Below are positions 1 through 6,800 of a stretch of 9,431 nt of DNA, piece after piece. The notes beneath the pieces were generated by a model. The model searched no databases. It worked only from the letters and a program-made list of their open reading frames with translations, and was not told the origin of the DNA. Numbering within the stretch: the first letter of the stretch is position 1; the number at the start of each line of letters is the position of its first letter. The DNA is from Oscillospiraceae bacterium (lineage in GTDB: Bacteria > Bacillota > Clostridia > Oscillospirales > Acutalibacteraceae), in NCBI GenBank assembly GCA_902782805.1, contig CACZON010000096.1, forward strand, positions 1-9,431, read 5' to 3'. The translations under genes were made by a program, and so were the position numbers.

Positions 1-236
1 CAGGCCGGAGAGGCCGCGTAGGGTTTCTTTCCGGCTTTTGCGAGACCGGCGGAAATGCTGACCAGATTCTGTTCCGCGATTCCGGTTTCGATCGCCTGCT
101 CGGGGAATTCTTTGAAGAACGGAGCCATCGAAGCGCTTCCGCGCGAATCGCTGCAAAGAACGAGAATATCGCGATCCTCTTTCGCATGCTCCATCAGTAC
201 GTCACAGATTGCCTGTCTGTTCGGAATCTTATTCAT
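1..236 (-). CDS. Transketolase, C-terminal subunit (partial, 3' end outside window)
   Basis: Only the first 78 residues are present; the gene runs off the left edge. The visible protein matches the start of the pyrimidine-binding half of thiamine-diphosphate transketolases. It has a DILVLCSDSRGSA stretch (residues 23-35) and a TGIAEQNLVSISAGLAKAGK stretch (51-70), whose Glu55 corresponds to the family's catalytic glutamate that activates the cofactor. In split transketolases this subunit pairs with the N-terminal subunit encoded just upstream to move two-carbon ketol units between sugars. The ATG at 236-234 lies 2 bases after the stop of the upstream gene. A GGAGG (plus-strand 247-251) sits 10 bases before it, inside the upstream gene, so the two subunits are probably translationally coupled. 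The substrate cannot be read from this fragment. Paralogues are the two-subunit DXS-like and apulose-4-phosphate transketolases. Confidence 0.9.
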   Translation of the reverse strand, partial: MNKIPNRQAICDVLMEHAKEDRDILVLCSDSRGSASMAPFFKEFPEQAIETGIAEQNLVSISAGLAKAGKKPYAASPA

Positions 237-238
237 AA

Positions 239-1057
239 TCAGCACGCCTCCGCTTTCTCTCTGAGCTCTTTTTTCGCAAGCTCGTATTCTTCTTCGGTCG
301 GGACTCTGTGATGCCAGCCGGCCTGGTTTTCCATAAAGGAAACGCCGCAGCCCTTTGTCGTTTCCGCAACGATCACCGTCGGTTTTCCTTTGACTTTTTC
401 GGCCTGAGCGAACGCTTTCTCGAGCGCGTCGGTATCGTTGCCGGCGGTCGTGATCACGTTCCAGCCGAACGCCGCGAAGCGAACGCCGACGTCGTCCTGA
501 TGCATGACGTCTTCGGTGGATCCGGAGATCTGCAGGCGGTTGCGGTCGACGACCGCGCAGAGGTTATCGAGGTTGTATTGCGAGGCGGCCATCGCGCCTT
601 CCCAGACGGAGCCTTCCGCGAGCTCGCCGTCGCCCATGACAACGTAGACACGGCTCGGGCGGTTGTCCATCTTGCAAGCCTTCGCGATTCCGACGCAGAC
701 CGGCAGGCCGTGGCCGAGCGAGCCGGAATTCATCTCGATGCCGGGGAGTTTGTTGTTCGGATGGCCGATATACTGGGAACCGAAACGGGAATAATTGGCG
801 ACAACGTCGTCGATCTCCATAAATCCCTTCCGGCAGAGAACGGCGTAATAGGCCTCCATCGAATGACCTTTGCTCATGATGAAATAGTCGCGGTTGGGAT
901 CGTTCTGGTTTTCGGGAGAAATGTTCATGACCTTGTTGTAAAGTACGGTCAGAATTTCCATAGCGCTCATATCGCCGCCGATATGGCCGGCTTTCGCGCT
1001 GCGGATCAGCTCGAGAACGTCGAGCCTCAGCTCATAGGCAAGTTTCTTCAGATTCAT
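239..1057 (-). CDS. Transketolase, N-terminal (thiamine-diphosphate binding) subunit
   Basis: A 272-residue protein of the length usual for the N-terminal half of a split transketolase; classical one-chain enzymes are about 650 residues. It carries AGHIGGDMSAMEIL (residues 23-36), KGHS (63-66), GSLGHGLP (112-119) and the thiamine-diphosphate motif GDGELAEGS (142-150), with the partner Asn173 in VVDRNRLQ. Asp143 and Asn173 should hold the Mg2+ that anchors the cofactor diphosphate. The end has KGCGVSFMEN and WHHRVP, also typical of the family. Together with the next gene it should form a cytoplasmic heteromeric enzyme that transfers a two-carbon unit from a ketose to an aldose phosphate. It lies 24 bases downstream of the isomerase stop in the same operon. 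An AAGGA-type ribosome binding site sits about 13 bases before the ATG, slightly farther than ideal. The donor sugar is unknown; the isomerase neighbour suggests a specialised catabolic substrate. Confidence 0.93.
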   Translation of the reverse strand: MNLKKLAYELRLDVLELIRSAKAGHIGGDMSAMEILTVLYNKVMNISPENQNDPNRDYFIMSKGHSMEAYYAVLCRKGFMEIDDVVANYSRFGSQYIGHPNNKLPGIEMNSGSLGHGLPVCVGIAKACKMDNRPSRVYVVMGDGELAEGSVWEGAMAASQYNLDNLCAVVDRNRLQISGSTEDVMHQDDVGVRFAAFGWNVITTAGNDTDALEKAFAQAEKVKGKPTVIVAETTKGCGVSFMENQAGWHHRVPTEEEYELAKKELREKAEAC

Positions 1058-1081
1058 TCGTTTCGTCGTTCCTTTCTTCGC

Positions 1082-2491
1082 TTATTTTCCGCTCGGGGCG
1101 TAGATTTCGCGCTCCACGGCCTCGTCGGTGCTGTCGTAAAGATCCGGTTTGATGCCGAGGTATTTGCAGGCCTCATAGAGAATCGGGACGATGTCCATAT
1201 GGATACCGACGCAATGGTGGATATACGGACCAGTGACGACTTTGTATTCGAGCTTCGGAAGGTCTTCCACCTCGACCCAAACGAAGGTTCCCTTCGTCCA
1301 GGGGCCGTCGATGCCCTTCGCGTGGCCGAGCAGCAGCGAGTATTCGCCGCCGTCTCCGTCGAAGCGGCAGAGCGTCATCGGGCCGTGTTTCGCTTCGGCC
1401 ATGACCGAACCGGGGTAATCGAACGCGACGGGGATATCGATCGAGGGCTTTTCCTTTGCAACGGAGATCGGCCAGGGACCGCAGTGCTGCAGAAGCTCGC
1501 CGTTGTCGTTGTCGGGATGACGAACCGTCCAGTCCGCAAAGAAGGAACGGGCTTTGTCCATGCCGGCGGCTTCCGCCATCAGCGCGGTGATCGCGCCGTG
1601 GATATCGGTTTCGCAGACAACCGGGATACCCTCTTCGTTGAGCAGCGAATTCGCAGCGCAGGGCATGATGCCGATGCCGTCCTGAAGGGCGTTCCAGCAC
1701 TGGATCGCAACGGCGTTGCAGCCGTATTTCACAACGAGGTTCTTCATTGCGACCTTGAGCGCCGCGATGTTCTCAAGCTGCGCTTCCGAAACGTTGACGC
1801 ACATATTGCAGTTGCAGTAATCCACAACCTTCGCGACTTCGACGCCTTCCGCCTTGGCGGCTTTCATCGCATCGTAGAGCTCAGGCAGCGGGATCGGCGA
1901 AAGCTGGACGTTGAATTTTTCGAGCAGCTCGCCTTCGTTGCACATCGTCGACCAAAAATCGAAGGGACGCGGGCCGATCTGAAGGATGCGCGTATGGCGC
2001 AAAACGTCGACGACGTTGCAGATTGCGAGGAAATTGCGAACGCCGGCTTCGAATTCGGGATCTTCGAGGCGGCAATTCGTCAGATACGTAAAGGGAACTT
2101 CGAAGCGGCGCAGAACCTTTCCGGTTGCAAAGAGGCCGCACTGGCTGTCGCGCAGACGCATACCGTTTTCATCGGGACGCTCGTCACGCGGGCCCCAGAG
2201 AAGAACCGGCAGATTCAAACGCTTTGCAAGACGCGCGCAGACGTATTCCGTACCGAAATTGCAATGGGGAATGAAAAGGCCCTTGACGCCTTCGGCGATA
2301 AACTTCTTGGCGATCGCGTCGAGATCGTTATCGTCGTAAAGCAGGCCTTCCGCGTTGATATCGTTGATATCGACGTAGTCGATTCCGAGCTCACCAAGGC
2401 GAACGCGGGTCAGATTTGCGTACTTGATCGCATCCGGCGCCGAGAAGATGCTTCTGCGCGTCGGTGCAAAACCGAGTTTAACCTTTGCCAT
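1082..2491 (-). CDS. L-fucose isomerase-like sugar isomerase
   Basis: A 469-residue protein resembling the L-fucose/L-arabinose isomerase superfamily, metal-dependent aldose-ketose isomerases acting in the cytoplasm. The C-terminal part is the most recognisable. VCETDIHGAI (residues 292-301) supplies Glu294 and Asp296, the likely metal ligands. TFVWVEVEDLP (402-412) leads to GPYIHHCVGIH (421-431), whose histidines include the expected third ligand, and EACKYLGIKPDLY (440-452) follows. It is shorter than E. coli FucI (about 590 residues), so the real substrate may not be fucose. A cysteine cluster CNCNMC (226-231) is unusual. It is the first gene of the operon, with TTGGAGGA 10 bases before the ATG and a sigma-A promoter about 40 bases upstream. 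Followed directly by a split transketolase, it probably makes the ketose that the transketolase cleaves. Family membership is fairly sure; substrate is inference (sulfoquinovose, apiose or another aldose). Confidence 0.85.
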   Translation of the reverse strand: MAKVKLGFAPTRRSIFSAPDAIKYANLTRVRLGELGIDYVDINDINAEGLLYDDNDLDAIAKKFIAEGVKGLFIPHCNFGTEYVCARLAKRLNLPVLLWGPRDERPDENGMRLRDSQCGLFATGKVLRRFEVPFTYLTNCRLEDPEFEAGVRNFLAICNVVDVLRHTRILQIGPRPFDFWSTMCNEGELLEKFNVQLSPIPLPELYDAMKAAKAEGVEVAKVVDYCNCNMCVNVSEAQLENIAALKVAMKNLVVKYGCNAVAIQCWNALQDGIGIMPCAANSLLNEEGIPVVCETDIHGAITALMAEAAGMDKARSFFADWTVRHPDNDNGELLQHCGPWPISVAKEKPSIDIPVAFDYPGSVMAEAKHGPMTLCRFDGDGGEYSLLLGHAKGIDGPWTKGTFVWVEVEDLPKLEYKVVTGPYIHHCVGIHMDIVPILYEACKYLGIKPDLYDSTDEAVEREIYAPSGK

Positions 2492-2527
2492 AAACCGTTT
2501 TCCTCCAATATTTGTTTTATTGATTTT

Positions 2528-2556
2528 ATTATAATGTAAGAGCGATTAAATTTCAT
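2528..2556 (-). promoter_or_regulatory. Sigma-A promoter of the isomerase-transketolase operon
   Basis: Read on the minus strand, a perfect TATAAT -10 box (2533-2528) follows ATGAAA (2556-2551, 4 of 6 matches to TTGACA) with a 17-base spacer. Transcription would start near 2521, leaving a short leader of about 30 bases before the isomerase ATG. The -35 box borders the AT-rich palindromic stretch upstream, consistent with control by the divergent regulator. The weak -35 match suggests a regulated promoter. Confidence 0.6.
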
Positions 2557-2561
2557 TAATT

Positions 2562-2596
2562 AATTAAGTAAAAATCACTTAATTTTTTGCTTAATT
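2562..2596. promoter_or_regulatory. Candidate operator: AT-rich inverted repeat plus third half-site
   Basis: AATTAAGT (2562-2569) and ACTTAATT (2577-2584) form a perfect 8-bp inverted repeat with a 7-base spacer. A third half-site, CTTAATT (2590-2596), repeats the right arm 12 bases further on in direct orientation. A 12-bp self-palindrome, TTAATTAATTAA (2556-2567), overlaps the left arm. The cluster fills the space between the -35 boxes of the two divergent promoters, where one bound regulator could affect both. That the neighbouring LacI-family protein binds here is inference; AT-rich runs can also form such repeats by chance or act as UP elements. Confidence 0.45.
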
Positions 2597-2597
2597 C

Positions 2598-2626
2598 TTG
2601 ATTACGGCTTGTTTTTCCGGTATAAT
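2598..2626 (+). promoter_or_regulatory. Sigma-A promoter of the LacI-family regulator
   Basis: TTGATT (2598-2603, 4 of 6 matches) and a perfect TATAAT (2621-2626) are separated by the ideal 17 bases. Transcription should begin near 2633, giving a leader of about 50 bases that contains the AAAGGAG ribosome binding site at 2671-2677. The -35 box abuts the candidate operator, so autoregulation is plausible. Confidence 0.75.
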
Positions 2627-2685
2627 GAATGCAAAGAGAAACTCGATCGGGGCGAAAGAACGCCTCCCGAAAAGGAGCGACGCAG

Positions 2686-3690
2686 ATGAGCATCACTGCA
2701 AAAGAACTTGCCAAAAAACTCGGGATCTCCGAGGCGACCGTGTCTATGGCGCTCAACGACAAGCGCGGCGTCGGCGCGAAGCGGAAAAAGGAGATCCTTG
2801 CCGCCGCCGAGAGATACGGCTACGATTTTACCCGTGTGCGCGAGAAGCACGCCGCTTCCGGCGCGTTCTACTTCATCATTTATCAGAAACATGGCGCCGT
2901 TGTTGCCGATACGCCTTTTTTTAACGAGCTCTCCGAGGGGATCCAGCGTTCCTGCCGCGAGGAGGGGATCCGCCTGCACACAAGTTATTTTTATGATGAC
3001 GAGACGCGCAGCGAACAGATCGAGGATCTGCGTTATTCCGACTGCAGCGGGATGATCCTTTTGGGGACCGAGATGCACCCCCAGGATTTCACCCCATTCC
3101 AGACACTACCCTTCCCGATCGTTCTTCTGGACGTTGCGATCGAAAACGCCAATCGCGACTGCGTTCTGATCGATAACGTCCAGGGCGCGTTTTTAGCGAC
3201 GAATTACCTGATCTCAAAGGTCCATTCCCAGCCGGGCTATCTGCGCTCGTCCTATGAGATCAGCAATTTTGGGGAACGCGCCGACGGGTTTTATAAGGCC
3301 GTACGTTTCAACGGGCTTTCCGCATCGAAATCGATCGTTCACCGCCTGACGCCCTCCGTAGAAGGAGCCTATGCCGATATGAAGCAGATCCTCCGCGAAA
3401 GCCAGGACCTCGCGCGCTGTTATTTTGCCGACAACGATCTGATCGCCGTCGGCGCGATCCGTGCTTTTCAGGAAGCGGGCTACCGGATCCCGAAGGACAT
3501 ATCCGTGATCGGGTTCGACAATATGTCCGTAGGGACCTATATCAGCCCCGCACTCACGACGGTCAACGTCCCGAAAGAGTACATGGCGCGTACCGCGGTC
3601 AAGCGCCTGCAGGAGCTTCTTTCCTCAAAGCATTTCGTCCCGACGAAAATGCTGATCAGCACGAGTCTGATCAAGCGCGACTCCATCTGA
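2686..3690 (+). CDS. LacI/GalR-family transcriptional regulator
   Basis: A 334-residue DNA-binding sensor of the usual family length. Residues 1-47 form the helix-turn-helix domain: AKELAKKLGISEATVSMALN (5-24) is the classic LacI recognition region, followed by KEILAAAERYGYDF. The rest is a periplasmic-binding-protein-like sugar sensor ending in the typical ISVIGFDNMSVGTYISPALT and TTVNVPKEYMARTAVKRL stretches. The hinge is atypical: DFTRVREKHAASG replaces the common Asn...AR.L hinge helix. The start at 2686 is chosen because AAAGGAG lies 8 bases upstream and the protein then begins exactly as family members do. An in-frame ATG at 2629 would precede the predicted transcript start. Divergent from the isomerase-transketolase operon, it most likely controls that operon and perhaps itself in response to a pathway sugar. 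Effector and direction of control are unknown. Confidence 0.92.
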   Translation: MSITAKELAKKLGISEATVSMALNDKRGVGAKRKKEILAAAERYGYDFTRVREKHAASGAFYFIIYQKHGAVVADTPFFNELSEGIQRSCREEGIRLHTSYFYDDETRSEQIEDLRYSDCSGMILLGTEMHPQDFTPFQTLPFPIVLLDVAIENANRDCVLIDNVQGAFLATNYLISKVHSQPGYLRSSYEISNFGERADGFYKAVRFNGLSASKSIVHRLTPSVEGAYADMKQILRESQDLARCYFADNDLIAVGAIRAFQEAGYRIPKDISVIGFDNMSVGTYISPALTTVNVPKEYMARTAVKRLQELLSSKHFVPTKMLISTSLIKRDSI

Positions 3691-3701
3691 AAAAACACAT
3701 A

Positions 3702-3738
3702 AAAAAAGCAGCAAGACGTTTCGTCTTGCTGCTTTTTT
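3702..3738. terminator. Bidirectional intrinsic terminator
   Basis: A perfect 17-bp stem (3702-3718 with 3722-3738) closes a TTT loop. The GC-rich core GCAGCAAGACG is flanked by an A run on the left and a T run on the right, so each strand gives a hairpin followed by uridines. It lies 11 bases after the regulator stop and 8 bases after the stop of the convergent surface-protein gene, and should end transcription of both. Confidence 0.93.
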
Positions 3739-3746
3739 GCGTTTGC

Positions 3747-3863
3747 TCACGATTCCCGAGACAGAATCTTTCTGCGCCGCAGCATCAGAATTGCCGCGCA
3801 GACGATGAAGAAAGCTCCTGCCAGATAATACGGCGTCACGCCTTTGCCGCCGGTCATCGGCAG
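3747..3863 (-). other. Sortase cell-wall sorting signal (LPMTG, membrane helix, basic tail)
   Basis: The last 38 residues of the surface protein begin with LPMTG, then a short GGKGVTP linker, the hydrophobic segment YYLAGAFFIVCAAILML and the positively charged RRRKILSRES end. This is the complete tripartite signal recognised by class A/B-type sortases; cleavage is expected between Thr1847 and Gly1848. The gene for the matching sortase is not in the window. Confidence 0.95.
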
Positions 3864-6800
3864 CACTACGCCGACGGAATTGTAAACCGTAAACTGAACG
3901 GTTTCAACGCCGTTCTCCGTTGTCTGGAGCGTTTCCAGCGGAGTATCGTTGAGATACGCCGTAACCGTTCCGTTTTCGAACCGCGTCAGGATCACCGGAG
4001 CGGACAGAAGAACGTATCCGAGCGGCGCGTCCGTTTCAAAGAGGTAGTAACTCGTATTGTTGCTCAAGGGTACCGCGATCTCGTGGAGTCCGGTTTCGTC
4101 CGTCGTCCAGGAATCGATCGGTTCCTCTCCTTCCTTCGGCAGGAGATTTTCATCGAGCTGGTTCACCCGATAGAGCGTGAATTCCGCATCGGCAAGCGGG
4201 CCTTCGGTGTTGTAAGACTTTTTGAGGATCCGAATGGTCTTGGTCGGCTTATTGTAAACGTTCAGGATCAGATTGCCGTTTTCGTCCTCAATCAGCTCTG
4301 CAACCGAAGAATCCGTAAAATCGCTCAAATTCCAATGCGTCGAACCGGTTGCGGAATCAACGACCTTTTCGGCCTTCTGAATCCGCACTTCGTTGGTTTT
4401 TGTGATGATCAGGCGGATATCGCAGTCGAGCGGCTGATAATCATCCGACGTATCCGCCTCGCGCAGATAGTAATTGCCCGGGCGAAGATCCAGGAGCGTT
4501 ATCTTCGGGATGACGCCGTCCGCTCCCGTTTCGAGCGCTTCGAAGCCTTCCATCGGGCTGTAGTCCGGCATCGGAAGATTCGAATAATAATCGATGACCT
4601 CGCGGTAGAGCGCAAAGTTGATCCCGGCAACCGGAATTTTGCTGTGCGAATCGAGCTTGAGCGCACGGAGCGTAAAGGGCTTGTTTTTGATCGAAATCGT
4701 CGGCATATGCTCGGCGGTCGGATTCTCGACCTGGGTGATCGTATAGAATTCGCCGCTCTCGCCGGAGCCGTTGACCGTAACGTTCCAGTTTTCGTCGACG
4801 GAGACGGTCAGAGAACCGATCAGCGCGCGATACTGATAGGGCGCCGCCGTTTCGGTCAGAACGTACGCCTCGCCTGCTGCAAGATACGCAACGGCTACGA
4901 GGCCTTCTTCGTCGGAGGTAAAGTATTTTCTCGAGGTCGGATTGTTCTTTTTTTCAAAGTTGAATTTCGCGCCGGAGAGCATCGTTTCCCCGGTATAATC
5001 CGTCTTGACAATCCGGATGCCCGGGCGCGTATTGGAGACGGTATCGCCGCGGGAATTGACGCGCTGAGCGATCTGCTCCTGCGTGAGGAAATCCCGCTTG
5101 TAGCCGACGGTATAGCTCAGAGCGTCCGAATATCCGTGGTCGTTGCCGGTGCCGCCCGCGATCAGCGTTTCGCCTTCTTCCAGCTTCTCAAGCGACGCAA
5201 ATCCGGATACGACGCCGGTTTCCGGATCGACCGTCGGCGCTTCGGTTCCTTCGGGAAGATTCAGCATTACTTCGTATACGAGGTAATCGTTGAGCGTCTT
5301 GCCCTCTTCCAGCTCCGGGAAGAACCAGCGGATCGAAGTTTCTTTTTTGCCGAGCTGGCGGACGGAGTTTTCGAGCAGCGTCTCTTCGTCTCCGTTTTTG
5401 AGATAGACCGCAAAATAGATTTCGTCGTGGTCTTCCATAAAGGCGGCGTCCGACCATTTTTTCTCAACGGTCAGACCGTAGCCGTGCTGGTTGTTCACGA
5501 TGATTTTCTCGTCGCGCGCAGCGGTGATCTCGCCTTCGTTCGGCGTCTCGCCCTCGGGCGCGTCGTCGACGCGTTCGTAATCGATCCGGTTGTAGCCCGC
5601 CGGGATCTCGTTGTCGCGCTCCTCAATGAAGAACGGCATGCCCGCCATCAGATTCGGGATTTCCACGCTGTAGCCGGCCGGGATCTTATCGACCGCGCCG
5701 CCGGGCGAGGTGTAGAATGTTGCCCGTTCCTGCTCGCTCTTCCATTCGCCTTCGGGAACGACGTCGCTCAGCTCGGAGAAGACCTGCGTATTGCTCGGCG
5801 CGCGTACGAAGCCGCCGTTTTCATAAACGCAGTAGTAACCTTCCGGATCCTTGACGTAGTATTTTCCGGTATTGTAGATCAGGTTTTTGCCGTTTGAATC
5901 CTTTCCGATCGAGATACGGAAGCGGAACACGGTCGGATCGCTCTGCGCAGTGATCGGGCGGGTCTTTTCATAATCCTCCCAAAGTTTTTTCGTGATCAGC
6001 AGGCTGCGCTGTACGTTTGAATCGACGTGGTTTTCGTAGATGACTTTTTTGCGCTGCGCAACCGTTGCCGGATCGATCGGATAATCGCGCAGGTTTTCAG
6101 CCGGCGGGGTCATCGGCGTGCCTTCGAGGACCGCGTCGTTGGCCTTGACCTGATCGTAAACGGCCGTATTGACGCCGCATTCCTGAATATAATACTCGCT
6201 TTCTTCGGAGGGAAGCTGGATCAGCGCCGTCTGCTCGGGTGCAAGCAGGAAGACGTGGCGGTATTCGACCCCGCCCGCCGTATAAGACGCCGCGTATGGG
6301 ATCGGATCGCCGGTTTCGGAATCGCGTACGCTGAAATTGTACTCCCCGTCGTTTCCTACGAGAGAGAATTGCCCGTCGGGGCGTTCCGGATCCCGATAGA
6401 AAATCTGATAGGCAAACCGCATTCCCGGATCGACGGTTTCGACGCCGGTCACTTTTTTCTGAAGCTGAACCTCACCGTTGTTGTAGGGCGCGAGGTTGAA
6501 GCGCATATGGATATTCGAAGCGCCCGCGCCGCGCTCGAGATAGAACATCCGCATCGTATGGCCGGAATAATCCTTAAAGATCGTCTTGACGCCGTTCTCG
6601 TTTTCGGTAAAGTAACCGTCGAGCCAGGCTTCGATCTCTTCCTCTCCGGCGCTCGGATGATCCTCGAGATACGCTTCGCGGTAAAGCGTACGGAGGTCAG
6701 TGATTCTTCCGTTGGAATGGCCGACGTTGATCCGAACCTCACCCGTACGGAAATTGATGCTGCCGTCGAGCGCGGAATGGATGCCGCCGAGGTCGAGCAC

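Noticed and set aside
308..2539. A 743-codon open frame on the plus strand opposite the isomerase and transketolase genes
   Set aside because: It is the mirror of real genes that avoid TTA, CTA and TCA codons. Its translation is rich in Arg, Val and Asp with no recognisable domain, and no ribosome binding site supports it.
2536..2551. Possible catabolite-repression (cre) site between the -10 and -35 boxes of the operon promoter
   Set aside because: A central CG and some matches exist, but two conserved positions of the cre consensus fail and symmetry around the CG is poor.
2649..2666. Small hairpin (GGGGCG...CGCCTC) in the regulator leader
   Set aside because: The stem is only about 6 bp including a G-U pair, with no anti-terminator or conserved riboswitch features; likely chance.
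2629..2685. An upstream in-frame ATG giving the regulator 19 extra residues
   Set aside because: It lies 3 bases after the -10 box, before the expected transcript start, lacks a ribosome binding site, and the extra residues do not fit the LacI-family N-terminus.
3726..5897. A 723-codon open frame on the plus strand opposite the surface-protein gene, with further ones at 6027-7181 and 7398-7802
   Set aside because: Same codon-bias shadow effect. The opposite frame has clear domains and a sorting signal, and the plus-strand frame begins inside the terminator hairpin.
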